64,000 nucleotides of DNA. Source: Hyphomicrobiales bacterium. GTDB lineage: Bacteria > Pseudomonadota > Alphaproteobacteria > Rhizobiales > Beijerinckiaceae. Position numbers and translations under genes: made by a program. The notes under the pieces are model-generated. The model searched no databases and was not told the DNA's origin. It saw only the letters and a program-made list of their open reading frames with translations. The stretch lies in contig JAIXTM010000003.1 of assembly GCA_027483945.1 (NCBI GenBank), positions 181,873 through 245,872 of the forward strand, in the 5' to 3' direction. Positions 1 to 10,482 of this stretch are shown one piece after another (position 1 is the first letter of the stretch; every line of letters starts with the position of its first letter).

Positions 1-1135
1 GCGCGTACATGATCGCGAAGGTGGCGATCAGCGAGATCGGAATCGTCACGATCGGGATGATCGAGGCGCGGACCGACCGAAGGAACAGGAAGATCACGAT
101 CACGACCAGGACGATGGCCTCGATGATCGTCTGGAACACCGAGCGGATGGAGCGGTCGATGAAGACCGCGTTGTCCTGGCCGATGGCCGCGGTCATGCCT
201 TGGGGCAGCGTCTCCTGGATTTCCGGCAGGATCGTCTTCAGCGCATTCGACACGTCGAGCGGATTGGCGACCGCCTGCTTGATCAGGCCGACGGTGATCG
301 CCGGCGCGCCGTTGAACCGGCTCTCGCGGCGCGTATCCGCCGCACCGAGCTCGACCCGGGCGATGTCGCGCATCTTGACCTGGGTGTCGCCGGCCAGCTT
401 GACGACGATGTTGCCGAACTGTTCGGGCGTCTTCAGGCCCGTGCGCGACAGGACGGTGAACTCGCGGTCCTGGGACTCGATGCGCCCCGACGGCAGTTCG
501 ACGTTTTGCGCGCGTAGCGCGGCCTCCACGTCCTGGACGGTGATGTTGTAGGCCGCCAGCCGCTCGCGATCGATCCAGATGCGCATCGCGTAGCGGCGCT
601 CGCCGTAGATCTGCACGTCGGCGACGCCGGTGAGGTTCTTCAGCCGGTCAACGACGAAGCGCGTGATGTAGTCGGTGATCTCCAGCGCGGTTTTGTTCTC
701 GTCGCGGAAGACGAGGTAGATGACCGGCTGGGCGTCGGCCTCAACCTTGGCGATGACGGGCTCGTCCACCTCGTCCGGCAGGCGGCCGCGGACGCGGCTG
801 ACGCGGTCGCGCACGTCGCTGGCGGCGACGTCCGGGTCGACCTCCAGGCGGAAGCGCACGGTGATGCGGCTGGATTCCGCGCGGCTCGCCGATTCCAGCA
901 CGTCGATACCCGCGATGCCCGCGATGGAGCCCTCGAGCACCTGCGTGATCTGCGTCTCGATGATCTGCGCCGAGGCGCCCGGATAGCGCGTCGTCACGGA
1001 GACGGTGGGCTCGTCGATGTTGGGATATTCGCGGACGGTGAGGCGCGTATAGGAGACGACGCCGATCAGGATCAGGATCAGGCTGAGCACGGTCCCGAAG
1101 ACCGGCCGGCGGATGCAGATCTCTGGAAGGCTCAT
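1..1135 (-). CDS. RND efflux transporter permease, N-terminal part (cut by window edge)
   Basis: Inner-membrane resistance-nodulation-division (AcrB/MexB-type) pump subunit. The family uses proton influx to export drugs or other small molecules through a periplasmic adaptor and an outer-membrane channel. Only the first 378 residues are present and the frame runs off the left edge. It begins MSLPEICIRRPVF, a typical RND cytosolic N-terminus, followed by TM1 at about residues 12-30. A periplasmic porter region follows, containing TTRYPGASAQ and the segment around AALRAQN. TM2 starts near residue 338, before FLFLRSVRASIIP. The ATG lies 12 bases after the adaptor gene stop, so the two form one operon. 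The family is secure; the substrate cannot be read. Confidence 0.93.
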   Translation of the reverse strand, partial: MSLPEICIRRPVFGTVLSLILILIGVVSYTRLTVREYPNIDEPTVSVTTRYPGASAQIIETQITQVLEGSIAGIAGIDVLESASRAESSRITVRFRLEVDPDVAASDVRDRVSRVRGRLPDEVDEPVIAKVEADAQPVIYLVFRDENKTALEITDYITRFVVDRLKNLTGVADVQIYGERRYAMRIWIDRERLAAYNITVQDVEAALRAQNVELPSGRIESQDREFTVLSRTGLKTPEQFGNIVVKLAGDTQVKMRDIARVELGAADTRRESRFNGAPAITVGLIKQAVANPLDVSNALKTILPEIQETLPQGMTAAIGQDNAVFIDRSIRSVFQTIIEAIVLVVIVIFLFLRSVRASIIPIVTIPISLIATFAIMYA

Positions 1136-1147
1136 CGTCCGCTCGCC

Positions 1148-2323
1148 TCAGCTTCTTGTGTTCGTCATCTGCGAGACGACGTCGACATTGGCGCCGTTGC
1201 GGATCCGGCTCTGGCCGGCGACGATCACGGTCGTGTCCGCCCCGATACCGTTCACGATCTCGACCTCTCCAGCCTTGCGTTCGCCGAGCGTGACCTTGGC
1301 CTCGACGGCCCGGCCGGATTCCACCTTGAAGATGTAGGTTTCGCCCCCGCGGGGCATGATCGCGCTCTCGGGCACGAACACGGCCTTTCGTTCGGTCTCG
1401 CCCTTGACGGTGACGCGCGCGAACAGGCCCGGCCGCAGGACGAGGTCCGGATTGGCGAGCCGGGCGCGCACCTGCAGCGAACGTCCATTGACGTCGACCA
1501 TCGGGTTGATCGCGTAGATCGTTCCACGGAACGTCCGCGACGGCAGGGCGTCCACGGTGATGTCCACCTCCTGCCCGACGCGGACATTGGCGAGATGGAT
1601 TTCCGGCACTTTGAAGTCGAGCTTGAGCTGGTCGATCTTCTCCAGGTTCACGATCGGCTGGCCGACGCTGACAAAAGCGCCGACCGACACCCGCCGCAAT
1701 CCGACAATGCCGGAGAACGGCGCCTGGATGGACAGCTTGCCAAGCCGGACCTTGGCGAGCTCGAGGGCCGCGCGCGAGGTTTCGAGCGCGGCCTGCGCCT
1801 CGTCTCGGACGCGGTCGGTGACGTTGCCCGATCGCGAGAGGGTCGAGGCGCGCTCGAAATTGGCGCGCGCCAGAGCGAGGCGCGCCTCTACGTCGGTGAT
1901 CTCGGCGCGGGTCAGAGAGTCGTCGAGCTTGACGAGGACGGTGCCCGCCTGGACCGGCGTGCCCTCGGCGAATTCGAGAGCCGAAACCCGCCCGGCCACT
2001 TCGGACGACACCACGACGGACTCGTCGGATTGCAGGGATCCGACCGACTGGATGTCGGTCGTCATGGGCTGGGCGCGGGAGCGGGCGACTTCGACGGCCT
2101 GGGCCGGACCACCTCCGCGCGGGCCGCCCTGAGCCGGGCGGGCCTGTCCACCATTCGCTGCAGGAGCCTGCGCACCGGTCTGCGCCTGAACGGCCGGCTG
2201 GCCTTTGCCACCCAGTCCGACGGCCTGCCGGACCGACCCGATGAGTTCCGGCCTCTGCGACAGGGCAAAGCCCCCTGCCCCCAGAACGACGAGGGCCACG
2301 CTCGCGATGACGGCCGTACGCAT
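1148..2323 (-). CDS. RND efflux periplasmic adaptor subunit (membrane fusion protein, HlyD/AcrA family)
   Basis: Periplasmic adaptor that links the RND permease encoded just downstream to an outer-membrane factor. The 391-residue protein has an N-terminal membrane anchor or signal (MRTAVIASVALVVLGAGGFA) and a Pro/Ala/Gln/Gly-rich linker at about 38-75. A barrel-sandwich/lipoyl half-motif lies near 92-125 (VSSEVAGRVSALEFAEG), then an alpha-hairpin at about 135-190, the second lipoyl half (IQAPFSGIVGLRRVSVGAFV) and beta-barrel domains. The frame is open further upstream, but ATG 2323 is chosen because GGAGGTG sits 4 bases before it and the anchor follows directly. No outer-membrane factor gene is seen in the window. 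Family assignment is confident. Confidence 0.93.
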   Translation of the reverse strand: MRTAVIASVALVVLGAGGFALSQRPELIGSVRQAVGLGGKGQPAVQAQTGAQAPAANGGQARPAQGGPRGGGPAQAVEVARSRAQPMTTDIQSVGSLQSDESVVVSSEVAGRVSALEFAEGTPVQAGTVLVKLDDSLTRAEITDVEARLALARANFERASTLSRSGNVTDRVRDEAQAALETSRAALELAKVRLGKLSIQAPFSGIVGLRRVSVGAFVSVGQPIVNLEKIDQLKLDFKVPEIHLANVRVGQEVDITVDALPSRTFRGTIYAINPMVDVNGRSLQVRARLANPDLVLRPGLFARVTVKGETERKAVFVPESAIMPRGGETYIFKVESGRAVEAKVTLGERKAGEVEIVNGIGADTTVIVAGQSRIRNGANVDVVSQMTNTRS

Positions 2324-2479
2324 CACACCTCCATGGGCGGCAGACGGCCTTCGCCGTCGCCACAAGGACAATCCCTCTGCCCTTTGTGGCGCGACGCCCC
2401 ATGAAAGCAAATTAAATCTTTGTCATTCGAGCCGTATAGCCCCGGATTTCTTGGCGATCCGGCGCTTCCAGGGACCTCT

Positions 2480-4660
2480 TCACGCACTCTTGCGCATGGC
2501 TGCCGCCGGTTCGCTGCCCGCATCCTCCAGACGCGACAGGGAACTCGACAGCGCGAGCATCCGGTTCCGGCTTTCGCCCACCAGGGCGTTGATCGCCTTC
2601 GCCGCGGTCGCCGATTGCTGCGCCAGTTCCCGCACCTCGCCGGCGACGACGGCAAAGCCCCGTCCCGCTTCACCCGCCCGGCTCGCTTCGACCGCGGCGT
2701 TCAGCGCCAGGATGTTGGTTTGGAACGCGATGGCATCGATATCCGAGATGATGTTGGCGATCTTCTCGCCCGATTGCCGCACGTCCTGCATCGCGGCATT
2801 GGTTTCCTGGACCGCCAGCCGCCGGTCCGAGATGTCGATGCCGCACATCAGGACCTTCGAGACGCGGCCTTCCAGGTTGCGCACGCCCGAGAACACGGCA
2901 TCCAGCGCCATGACCTCGCTCTGTGACTTGGGCCACGGAACCGCGCGGCGGATGCTCTCGCCCTTCATCACGCGCTCGATCTCGTCACCGCGCAGCAGCT
3001 TGTCGAGGCGCACGCCTTCGCCGTCCTGCACGCCTTGCCAACGCTGGAGGGCATCGTTGACGTACAGGATCGGGCCCTTCGGGTCCCATTCGGCGATGGC
3101 GTTGGACCGGCCGATCGCGTCGAGCTTGACCGTGTATTCCAGCGCCCGCTGCTTGGTCTCGGTCACGTTGGCCTGGATCGAGATGTAGCGCTCGACCACG
3201 CCGTTCGCCCCCTTGATCGGGTTGATCGCCAGGCTGATCCAGTAAGGCTCGCCGGCTTTGCTGTAATTGAGGATTTCCTCGTAGAACGGCTCGCCGCGAT
3301 CGAGCTTGTCCTTGATCCTCCGAACGGTGCCCGGATCGGTATGCTCGCCCTGCAGGATCTTGCCGGGGTTCTTGCCCCGCACCTCGTCCAGCGAATAGCC
3401 GGTCAGGCGCTCGAACCCGTCATTGACATACTCGATGCGACGACTGGCATCAGTGATGATGACCGAATTGTCGGTCCCGTCCGCGACGAGCGAGAGCTGC
3501 GCGAACTTTTCCCGCTGCCGCACCTGATCGGTGATGTCGGTCGCGTATTTCACGACCTTGAAGGGCCGGCCGTCGAGATCGAGGATCGGGTTGTAGGACG
3601 CCTGGATCCACACCTCCCGTCCGTCGCGGCCGACGCGCTGGAACTCGCCGGCGACATACTCGCCCCGGTTGAGCCGGGCCCAGAAGGCCTTGTATGCGGC
3701 GCTGGCGCGCTCGGCCTCCGGCATGAACATGGAATGGTGCCGGCCGATGACCTCGCTCTCCCGATACCCGGTCACGCTGAGGAAATTGGGATTGGCGGAT
3801 CGGATCGTGCCGTCCATCGAGAATTCGATCACGGCCTGGCTCTTGCCGATCGCCGCGATCTGGGCGGCAAAGTCGGCCGAGCGGCGTTTCACCTCGGTGA
3901 TGTCGGTGGCGAACTTCACCACCTTGAACGGCTTGCCCGACGGATCGAGGATCGGATTGTAGGTCGCCTGGATCCAGACCTCCCGCCCGCCCTTGCCGAG
4001 ACGCTTGAACTCGGCGGCAAAGAATTCGCCGCGGGCGAGCGACGCCCAGAAGTCGCGATAGGCCTGCGAACTACGATCTTCCGGGGTGACGAAGAGACTG
4101 TGATGGCGGCCCACAACCTCCTCGGCGGAATAGCCCATCGTGGACAGGAAATTCTCGTTCGCCTCCAGGATCGTGCCTTCAAGGTCGAAGGCGATGACGG
4201 CCTGCGACCGCCCGATCGCCGCGATCTGTCCCGAGAAGTCCACCGACCGCAGCTTGGCGTCGGTAATGTCGGTGGCGAATTTGACCACCTTGTACGGCTT
4301 GCCCTGCGCGTCCAGCAACGGATTGTAGGATGCCTGCAGCCAGACCAGCCGCCCGCCTTTCGCGATCCGGCTGAACTCCGCCACGAAGAACTCGCCCGCC
4401 CGCAGCCGCTCCCAGAACTTCCGGTAGTCAGCGCCCGCCGCTTCCTCCGGCCGCACGAACATCACGTGCTTCTGCCCGACGATCTCGTCGAGACCGTAGC
4501 CCATCGCCGTCTGGAAGGCCTCGTTCGCCCAGAGGATTCGCCCTTCGAGGTCGAATTCGATCACGGCCTGCGACCGGCAGATCGCATCGAACTTGGCCTG
4601 CAGCTCGGCCATGCGAGCGGCCGCGCTTCCGGAAATGAACGACTTCAAATCTTGAAACAT
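2480..4660 (-). CDS. Soluble multi-PAS sensor with methyl-accepting chemotaxis signalling tip
   Basis: Cytoplasmic chemotaxis-type sensor of 726 residues with no membrane span. Four clear PAS/PAC modules start near residues 25, 147, 269 and 390, each ending in a DIT/NVT PAC motif. A weaker fifth PAS lies at about 515-610. The C-terminal ~110 residues hold only the conserved hairpin tip of an MCP signalling domain ([20 protein letters not shown], then [15 protein letters not shown]). The long helical bundle and HAMP of classical MCPs are absent. PAS1-3 are near-copies with a period of 122 residues. PAS domains usually bind heme, flavin or small ligands; the ligand here is unknown. It probably feeds a CheA/CheW array encoded elsewhere. 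ATG 4660 is the only start giving the whole N-terminal helix. Confidence 0.9.
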   Translation of the reverse strand: MFQDLKSFISGSAAARMAELQAKFDAICRSQAVIEFDLEGRILWANEAFQTAMGYGLDEIVGQKHVMFVRPEEAAGADYRKFWERLRAGEFFVAEFSRIAKGGRLVWLQASYNPLLDAQGKPYKVVKFATDITDAKLRSVDFSGQIAAIGRSQAVIAFDLEGTILEANENFLSTMGYSAEEVVGRHHSLFVTPEDRSSQAYRDFWASLARGEFFAAEFKRLGKGGREVWIQATYNPILDPSGKPFKVVKFATDITEVKRRSADFAAQIAAIGKSQAVIEFSMDGTIRSANPNFLSVTGYRESEVIGRHHSMFMPEAERASAAYKAFWARLNRGEYVAGEFQRVGRDGREVWIQASYNPILDLDGRPFKVVKYATDITDQVRQREKFAQLSLVADGTDNSVIITDASRRIEYVNDGFERLTGYSLDEVRGKNPGKILQGEHTDPGTVRRIKDKLDRGEPFYEEILNYSKAGEPYWISLAINPIKGANGVVERYISIQANVTETKQRALEYTVKLDAIGRSNAIAEWDPKGPILYVNDALQRWQGVQDGEGVRLDKLLRGDEIERVMKGESIRRAVPWPKSQSEVMALDAVFSGVRNLEGRVSKVLMCGIDISDRRLAVQETNAAMQDVRQSGEKIANIISDIDAIAFQTNILALNAAVEASRAGEAGRGFAVVAGEVRELAQQSATAAKAINALVGESRNRMLALSSSLSRLEDAGSEPAAAMRKSA
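3479..4576 (-). repeat. Tandem PAS-coding repeat, three units of 366 bases
   Basis: Three consecutive units (4211-4576, 3845-4210, 3479-3844) inside the PAS-MCP gene encode near-identical PAS/PAC domains. Landmarks such as RSQAVI/KSQAVI, ASYNP(I/L)LD and KVVK(F/Y)ATDIT recur every 122 residues. The protein-level identity is far above what two unrelated PAS domains show, which indicates recent internal duplication. Confidence 0.8.
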
Positions 4661-4846
4661 GGCGAAAACCGCCTGAGCAAATGGATAAGTGCCCTATGGT
4701 CATCCAGATTGGTGAGCAATCCGTTAAGTCTTGCTCGCTTTGGTTGTGAAGCGCTCTTGGAAACCCGCCATATTGCTTCGCCTCGCGGTCAGGCGGAAAT
4801 CTGACTAAGAACGAGGCGGTCCCGCTCCGATTCATCCGGTCCTGCC

Positions 4847-5965
4847 ATGTCCGCACAACCGTCCCACGATGCCCCGATCCAGACTTTGCGAGCCCATGCT
4901 CTGCCGGCCCGTACCTGGCTGGATGAAGCCGTGCGGCGCATCGAAGCGGACTTCAACCGCTCGGCCGACACGCACCTCATCCGCGTGCCGATCCCGTATC
5001 CGGGCATCCAGCTCTACCTGAAAGACGAATCCAGCCATCCGACGGGAAGTCTCAAGCACAGGCTCGCCCGCTCGCTGATGCTCTACGGCTTGTGCAACGG
5101 ATGGATCGGGCCGCAGACGACGCTGGTGGAAGCGTCAAGTGGCTCCACCGCCGTGTCAGAGGCGTATTTCGCGCGGCTCCTTGGCCTGCGCTTCATCGCG
5201 GTCATGCCGCGGTCCACCAGCCCGGAGAAGATCGCCGCTATCGCGTTTCAAGGCGGTGAGAGCCACCTCGTCGATGACCCCGGCACGGTCTACGACGAGG
5301 CCGCGCGCCTCGCCGCCGAGACCGGCGGCCACTACCTCGACCAGTTCACCTATGCCGAGCGCGCCACCGACTGGCGCGGCAACAACAACATCGCCCAGTC
5401 CATCTATGCCCAGATGGCCGAGGAGGAGGCGCCTGTTCCGGCCTGGATCGTCTGCGGCGCAGGCACCGGCGGCACGTCGGCGACGCTCGGCCGCTATATC
5501 CGTTACCAGCGCCACGCCACCCGCCTCTGCGTTGCGGACCCGGAAGGTTCGGTCTTCCACCGCCATTATGCAGACCGTTCGGTCACGCGGCTCGATGCCT
5601 GCCGCTCGCGGATCGAGGGCATTGGCCGGCCGCGTGTGGAGCCTTCCTTCGTGCCCGATGTCGTCGACCGGATGATCGCTGTCTCGGATGCCGCGAGCCT
5701 TGCGGCCATGCGCGCGCTCAGCGACCGCCTGGGCCGGCGCTGCGGCGGGTCCACCGGCACCAATCTCTGGGCCTGCGCCACCATCATCAGCGAGATGGCG
5801 GCGCGGGGCGAGACGGGCTCCATCGTCACGCTGCTCTGCGACCCCGGCGAGCGCTACGCCTCCAGCTATTACGACGATGGCTGGCTGTCGGGCGCTGGGA
5901 TCGATATCGTGCCGGAGCGGGCGCGGATGGATGCGTTCTTCGCCGGCCGCGGGCTCGACGGCTGA
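4847..5965 (+). CDS. PLP-dependent cysteine synthase-family enzyme, Cds1-like (probable L-cysteine desulfhydrase)
   Basis: Fold-type II pyridoxal-phosphate enzyme of 372 residues, related to cysteine synthase/CBS and most like the Cds1 (mycobacterial cysteine desulfhydrase) branch. That branch breaks L-cysteine into H2S, pyruvate and ammonia. The PLP lysine is K70 in PTGSLKHR. An [10 protein letters not shown] substrate loop follows, and a glycine-rich phosphate loop is seen as [13 protein letters not shown]. The C-terminal [10 protein letters not shown] matches the Cds1 type rather than CysK. It converges with the Lrp-type regulator gene (4-base gap) at the end of the sulfate-assimilation run, consistent with a role in cysteine turnover. 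Whether it makes or degrades cysteine cannot be fixed from sequence alone. Confidence 0.8.
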   Translation: MSAQPSHDAPIQTLRAHALPARTWLDEAVRRIEADFNRSADTHLIRVPIPYPGIQLYLKDESSHPTGSLKHRLARSLMLYGLCNGWIGPQTTLVEASSGSTAVSEAYFARLLGLRFIAVMPRSTSPEKIAAIAFQGGESHLVDDPGTVYDEAARLAAETGGHYLDQFTYAERATDWRGNNNIAQSIYAQMAEEEAPVPAWIVCGAGTGGTSATLGRYIRYQRHATRLCVADPEGSVFHRHYADRSVTRLDACRSRIEGIGRPRVEPSFVPDVVDRMIAVSDAASLAAMRALSDRLGRRCGGSTGTNLWACATIISEMAARGETGSIVTLLCDPGERYASSYYDDGWLSGAGIDIVPERARMDAFFAGRGLDG

Positions 5966-5969
5966 ACGG

Positions 5970-6437
5970 TCAGGCCGCGGGCGCGTCCGGCACGGGCAGC
6001 GCGGTCGTCGACTTGATCCGCTCCATCGCGAAGCGCGAGGTGACGTTCTTCAGCGCCACCGACGAGACCAGCTTTTTGTAGAACCTGTCATAGGCGGCCA
6101 TGTCCGCGACCACGACGCGCAGCATGTAATCGACCTCGCCCGCCATCCGGTAGAATTCCATCACCTCCGGAAACGACGCGACGGTGCCGGCGAAAGTCTC
6201 CAGCCACGGGCCTGAATGATCGCCCGTTTCCACCTCGACGAAGACGGTGAGCCCCAGGCCGATCGCCTCCGGCGAGACGAGCGCGACCCGGCCCAGGATG
6301 ATGCCCTTGGCCTCCAGGCGCTGGATGCGCTTCCAGCACGGGGTCTGCGACAGGCCGACCTTGTCGGCGAGTTCCGCGATGGAGATATCGGCGTTGGCCT
6401 GGAGCAGCGTGACGATCTTGCGGTCGATCTGGTCCAT
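5970..6437 (-). CDS. Lrp/AsnC-family transcriptional regulator
   Basis: A 155-residue Lrp/AsnC protein. The N-terminal helix-turn-helix spans about residues 4-50 (ISIAELADKVGLSQTPCWKR) and a C-terminal RAM ligand-binding domain follows. Such proteins are octameric sensors of amino acids. The ATG at 6437 is preceded by GGAGACC, and the start MDQIDRKIV is canonical for the family. The gene lies 40 bases downstream of cysA on the same strand and converges on a cysteine-metabolism enzyme. A cysteine- or sulfur-responsive role (as in the DecR/CuyR group) is therefore a reasonable inference, not shown. Confidence 0.88.
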   Translation of the reverse strand: MDQIDRKIVTLLQANADISIAELADKVGLSQTPCWKRIQRLEAKGIILGRVALVSPEAIGLGLTVFVEVETGDHSGPWLETFAGTVASFPEVMEFYRMAGEVDYMLRVVVADMAAYDRFYKKLVSSVALKNVTSRFAMERIKSTTALPVPDAPAA

Positions 6438-6477
6438 CAGAAGGTCTCCGGGATCCCGGCGTGCCGGGACGGAACGA

Positions 6478-7518
6478 TCACGCGGCGGGAAACAGGTGCC
6501 CGGTGGCCACTGACAGACGCAGCGCCGAACCCGCCGCATGGGGCGCATCCGCCGGCAGGTCCACATGGACCGGATGATCGATGCCCTCCACGGCGACATC
6601 GGCGCGCCGGATGCCGCCGCTGCGCCGCAGCTGGATGATGCGGCCTTCGAAGGCCTCGGTCCCGGCCGCGGCCGGGATCAGGTCGTGGGGGCGGACGAAG
6701 AAGGTCGCGGCGCCGTCCGGGCGCTGCGCCCGCGACACGGGCGCGTTGGCGAACAGGATGCGCCCGCCGGCGACGGTGACCGGCAGGGCATTGGCCTCGC
6801 CCAGGAACGCGCAGACGAAAGCGGTCTCGGGCTGATCGTAGACGGCGTCCGGCGTGCCGACCTGCTCGATGAGACCCTGGTTGAGGATGGCTACGCGGTC
6901 CGCCAGTTCCAGCGCCTCCTCCTGGTCGTGCGTGACGAAGACAGTGGTGTGGCCTGTCCGGCGATGCAGGTCGCGAAGCCAGCCGCGCAGGTCCTTGCGC
7001 ACCTTGGCATCGAGCGCGCCGAACGGCTCGTCCAGAAGGAGCACGCGCGGCTCGATGGCAAGCGCCCGCGCCAGGGCCACCCGCTGCCGCTGGCCGCCCG
7101 AGAGCTGCGCCGGGAACCGGTCGTTCAGCCCCTGGAGCTGCACGAGCTCCAGGAGCGCGTTGACCCGGCGGCTGATTTCCGCCGCCGCCGGCCGCTCGCG
7201 CCGCGGCCGCGCCCTGAGGCCGAAGGCGATGTTGTCGGCGACGTTCATCGTCTTGAACAGCGCGTAATGCTGGAAGACGAAGCCGATCCGCCGGTCCCGC
7301 AGGCTGAGCGAGTTCATGTCGGTGCCGCCGAACAGGACGCGCCCGCTATCCACGGTCTCGAGCCCCGCGATGACGCGCAAGAGCGTCGTCTTGCCGGAGC
7401 CGGAGGGCCCCAGCAGCGCCACCAGCTCGCCGCCCGCGATATCGAGCGAAACCCCGCGCAGGGCGGGAAAGGCATCGAAGCGTTTGTGGACGCCGTCGAC
7501 ATGGACAGGGACGGACAT
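6478..7518 (-). CDS. cysA: Sulfate/thiosulfate ABC transporter ATP-binding protein CysA
   Basis: ATPase that powers sulfate import through CysT-CysW. The 346 residues contain Walker A GPSGSGKT at 37-44, Q-loop FVFQH at 80-84, ABC signature LSGGQRQR at 139-146, Walker B VLLLDEP at 159-165 and H-loop histidine 197 ([14 protein letters not shown]). A C-terminal TOBE-like regulatory region follows. The phrase [14 protein letters not shown] is typical of CysA. It follows cysW after 15 bases and is last in the sbp-cysT-cysW-cysA set. Family and role are secure. Confidence 0.95.
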   Translation of the reverse strand: MSVPVHVDGVHKRFDAFPALRGVSLDIAGGELVALLGPSGSGKTTLLRVIAGLETVDSGRVLFGGTDMNSLSLRDRRIGFVFQHYALFKTMNVADNIAFGLRARPRRERPAAAEISRRVNALLELVQLQGLNDRFPAQLSGGQRQRVALARALAIEPRVLLLDEPFGALDAKVRKDLRGWLRDLHRRTGHTTVFVTHDQEEALELADRVAILNQGLIEQVGTPDAVYDQPETAFVCAFLGEANALPVTVAGGRILFANAPVSRAQRPDGAATFFVRPHDLIPAAAGTEAFEGRIIQLRRSGGIRRADVAVEGIDHPVHVDLPADAPHAAGSALRLSVATGHLFPAA

Positions 7519-7533
7519 GACGGAACCTTCCGA

Positions 7534-8421
7534 TCAGTGGCGGCGCGTCGCGGCGATCTCGTCCGCGTAGCGCCATTCCAGCAATGTCTTGAGGGCGAGC
7601 GTCACCAGCGCCAAGAGCGCCAGGAGCGAGGCCACGGCGAAGGCGGCCGCCCCCATATACTCGTTGTAGAGGATCTCCACGTGCAGCGGCATCGTGGTCG
7701 TGACACCGCGGATCTTGCCGGAGACCACGGCGACGGCCCCGAACTCGCCCATTGCCCGCGCGTTGCAAAGGAGGATGCCGTAGAGGAGGCTCCACTTCAC
7801 GTTGGGCAGCGTGACCGTGAGGAAGGTGCGCCAGCCGGAGGCTCCGAGCGTCAGCGCCGCCTCCTCGTCCGCCGTGCCGAGCGATTGCATGTGCGGGATC
7901 AGTTCGCGGGCGATGAACGGGAACGTTACGAACAGGGTCGCCAGCACGATGCCCGGCAGCGCGAACACGACGGGGAACCCGCTCGTATAGGCCCCGAAAA
8001 AGCCCTGCGCGCCGAACAGCAGCACGTAGACGAGGCCGGCGATGACCGGAGACACCGAGAACGGCAGGTCGATCAGCGTGATGAGCAGGCTCTTGCCGCG
8101 GAAGTCATATTTCGCCACCGCCCAGGCGGCCGCGACGCCGACCGCGATGTTGATCGGCAGCACGATCGCGGCCACCGTCAGCGTGAGGCGCACGGCGGCC
8201 AGGGCATCGGGCTCCGTCAGCGCCGCCACATAGGCGGCCCAGCCGCGGGAGGCGGCTTCCACGAAGACGGCGATCAGCGGCAGGAACAGGAACAGCGCCA
8301 GGAACGCCAGGGCAAGCGCGATGAGCAGGACCTGCACCGGGCGGCTTTCTCCGCGCACCCGCCGGGTCCAGCGGCGCGCGAGCGCCTGTTCCGCCAGCGC
8401 CTCATGGGTCAGGTCAGCCAT
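7534..8421 (-). CDS. cysW: Sulfate ABC transporter permease CysW
   Basis: Inner-membrane permease of the sulfate/thiosulfate importer, 295 residues with about six membrane segments. It carries the cytoplasmic EAA loop that docks on CysA ([20 protein letters not shown]). The segment [19 protein letters not shown] is characteristic of CysW. The start overlaps the cysT stop by 8 bases, indicating translational coupling. cysA follows 15 bases later. Confidence 0.94.
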   Translation of the reverse strand: MADLTHEALAEQALARRWTRRVRGESRPVQVLLIALALAFLALFLFLPLIAVFVEAASRGWAAYVAALTEPDALAAVRLTLTVAAIVLPINIAVGVAAAWAVAKYDFRGKSLLITLIDLPFSVSPVIAGLVYVLLFGAQGFFGAYTSGFPVVFALPGIVLATLFVTFPFIARELIPHMQSLGTADEEAALTLGASGWRTFLTVTLPNVKWSLLYGILLCNARAMGEFGAVAVVSGKIRGVTTTMPLHVEILYNEYMGAAAFAVASLLALLALVTLALKTLLEWRYADEIAATRRH

Positions 8422-9259
8422 TGCCGAGCCTCCGGGCGCCCCAGGCCTGCAAAAGGTTGATGGCGAGGATCAGGAGGAACGCGGCAACCAGCATCAGGAC
8501 CCCGACGACCGCGGCGCCCGCATAGTCGAACTGCTCCAGCCGGATGACGATGAGGAGCGGCGCGATCTCCGAGACCATCGGCAGGTTGCCGGCGATGAAG
8601 ATGACGGAGCCGTACTCCCCGACCGCCCGCGCGAAGGCGAGGACGAAGCCGGTGAGCAGCGCCGGCAGGACCGGCGGCAGGATGACGGTGAAGATCGTCC
8701 GCAGGCGGCCCGCGCCGAGGAGCGCAGCGGCTTCCTCCACGTCCGCCTGCACCTCTTCCAGCACGGGCTGGACGCTGCGCACCACGAAGGGCAGGCCGAT
8801 GAAGACAAGAGCAACGACGATCCCGAGCGGAGTGTAGCCGACCTTGATCCCGAAGGGCTTCAGGAACGCGCCGACCCAGCCGTTCTCGGCATAGATCGCG
8901 GCGAGCGCGATACCTGCCACCGCCGTCGGCAGGGCGAAGGGCAGGTCGACGGCGGCGTCGATCAGCCGGCGGAACGGGAAGTCGTAGCGAACAAGCACCC
9001 AGGCGACGAGGAGCCCGAAAACGGTGTTCACCAGAGCGGCTATCAGCGAGGCTCCGAAGGAGAGTTTCAGCGCCGCCAGCGTGCGCGTCGACGAGGCCAG
9101 CGCCCAGAAGCCCGCCGGGCCCGCGCCCGCCGCCTTCACGAAGAGGGCGGCGAGCGGGATCAGGACGATCAGCGACAGGGCGGCGAGGAGGATGCCGAAG
9201 CTCAGGCCGAAGCCGGGAAGGATGCTGGGCTCACGCCATCGCCGCACTGACGCCGTCAT
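8414..9259 (-). CDS. cysT: Sulfate ABC transporter permease CysT (CysU)
   Basis: The second membrane subunit of the sulfate importer, 281 residues with about six hydrophobic helices. The EAA loop reads [20 protein letters not shown], and the CysT hallmark [19 protein letters not shown] is present. ATG 9259 lies 3 bases after the stop of the binding-protein gene, and its 3' end overlaps cysW by 8 bases. It pairs with CysW as a heterodimeric channel. Confidence 0.94.
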   Translation of the reverse strand: MTASVRRWREPSILPGFGLSFGILLAALSLIVLIPLAALFVKAAGAGPAGFWALASSTRTLAALKLSFGASLIAALVNTVFGLLVAWVLVRYDFPFRRLIDAAVDLPFALPTAVAGIALAAIYAENGWVGAFLKPFGIKVGYTPLGIVVALVFIGLPFVVRSVQPVLEEVQADVEEAAALLGAGRLRTIFTVILPPVLPALLTGFVLAFARAVGEYGSVIFIAGNLPMVSEIAPLLIVIRLEQFDYAGAAVVGVLMLVAAFLLILAINLLQAWGARRLGNG

Positions 9260-9262
9260 GGA

Positions 9263-10303
9263 TCACCGGGCCGGCTTGTAGAGCTGGTCGAACGTGCCGC
9301 CATCGGCAAAATGCGTGGCCTGAGCCTTGGCCCAGCCGCCGAAGCTGGCGTCGATCGTCACGAGGTCCAGCTTGGGGAAGTTGGCAATGTCCTTCGCATC
9401 CGCCGCATCGGGCTTGCGGGGCCGGTAGAAGTTCTTGGCGATGATCGCCTGCGCCTTGGGCGTGTAAAGGAACTCCAGATAGGCCTGCGCTTCCTTGCGC
9501 GTGCCCTTGGCATCGACATTGGCGTCCACCAGCGCGACCGGCGGCTCGGCGAGGATCGACAGGCTCGGCACCACGATCTCGAACTTGTCGGCCCCGAACT
9601 CCTTCAGGACGAGAAAGGCCTCGTTCTCCCAGGACAGGAACACGTCGCCGAGCCCGCGCTGGGCGAAGGTCGTCGTGGAACCGCGGGCGCCCGTGTCCAG
9701 GACCGGCACGTTGGCGAGCACCTTGGCGATATAGTCCTTCACCTTGGCCTCGTCCTTGCCATACGCCTTCTCGGCCCAGGCCCAGGCGGCCAGGTAGTTC
9801 CAGCGGGCGCCGCCCGAGGTCTTCGGGTTTGGCGTGATGACCTGGATGCCGGGCTTGGCGAGGTCGCCCCAGTCCTTGACCGCTTTCGGGTTGCCCTTGC
9901 GGACCAGGAACACGATCGTCGAAGTATAGGGCGAGGCGTTGTCCGGCAGGCGCTTCTGCCAGTCGGCGGGCAGCTTCCTGGACCGCTCGGCGATGGCGTC
10001 GATGTCGCCGGCAAGCGCCAGCGTGACGACGTCGGCGTTCAGCCCGTCGATGACGGTGCGCGCCTGGGACCCCGAGCCCCCATGCGACTGACGGATATTG
10101 GCGATCTTCTTGTCGTTCTTCGCGTTCCACTCCGCGATGAACGCGGTGTTGATCTCCCGGTACAGTTCACGGGTGGGATCGTAGGAGACGTTCAGCAACT
10201 CGGTCTGCGCCTTGGCGCCGCCGACTACGGCGAAGCACAGGGCGAACGCGGCGGAGGCCGCGAGTTTCGCGATCAATCGGTTGCGTCCGGTCGTCCTGCT
10301 CAT
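9263..10303 (-). CDS. sbp: Periplasmic sulfate-binding protein
   Basis: Solute-binding component of the sulfate importer, 346 residues. A Sec signal peptide with hydrophobic core [16 protein letters not shown] is followed by likely cleavage after AKA near residue 32. The mature protein begins with the family pattern [17 protein letters not shown] and continues with [16 protein letters not shown], which matches the sulfate-coordinating loop of Sbp/CysP. ATG 10303 is preferred over an upstream ATG because AGGAG sits 7 bases before it. It is the first gene of sbp-cysT-cysW-cysA and has its own 180-base leader, so it may have its own promoter. Confidence 0.94.
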   Translation of the reverse strand: MSRTTGRNRLIAKLAASAAFALCFAVVGGAKAQTELLNVSYDPTRELYREINTAFIAEWNAKNDKKIANIRQSHGGSGSQARTVIDGLNADVVTLALAGDIDAIAERSRKLPADWQKRLPDNASPYTSTIVFLVRKGNPKAVKDWGDLAKPGIQVITPNPKTSGGARWNYLAAWAWAEKAYGKDEAKVKDYIAKVLANVPVLDTGARGSTTTFAQRGLGDVFLSWENEAFLVLKEFGADKFEIVVPSLSILAEPPVALVDANVDAKGTRKEAQAYLEFLYTPKAQAIIAKNFYRPRKPDAADAKDIANFPKLDLVTIDASFGGWAKAQATHFADGGTFDQLYKPAR

Positions 10304-10482
10304 CGGTCTCTCCTTGCGGACCACCCGCGAAGGGCGTCCTCACGTTCGGATTACAGAACGATAAGTACTTTTCAGACCTACGAAAAAGCAACACCGAAGC
10401 GGTAGAACCGTATTGCGAAGTTATCTGCCTAAGTAGAAATATCTTCCCTTCGGGCAGGCGGCAACGGAGGGATTTCCCCCGG
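10304..10482 (-). promoter_or_regulatory. Upstream region of sbp-cysTWA with a motif shared with the other cys promoter
   Basis: This non-coding gap between cysN and sbp is noticeably AT-rich between about 10345 and 10445. It contains GAAATATCT at 10436-10444, a 9-base word that also occurs in the leader of the ferredoxin reductase-cysI operon (17712-17720). No clear sigma-70 hexamer pair with good spacing could be fixed. It is a plausible sulfur-responsive control region only. Confidence 0.35.

Noticed and set aside
3035-4804. Plus-strand open frame across the PAS-MCP gene, repeating every 366 bases
   Set aside because: The repetition simply mirrors the PAS duplication on the other strand.
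8414-8421. Frameshift between cysT and cysW
   Set aside because: The 8-base overlap joins two complete, separately motif-bearing permeases. Such overlaps are normal for this operon.
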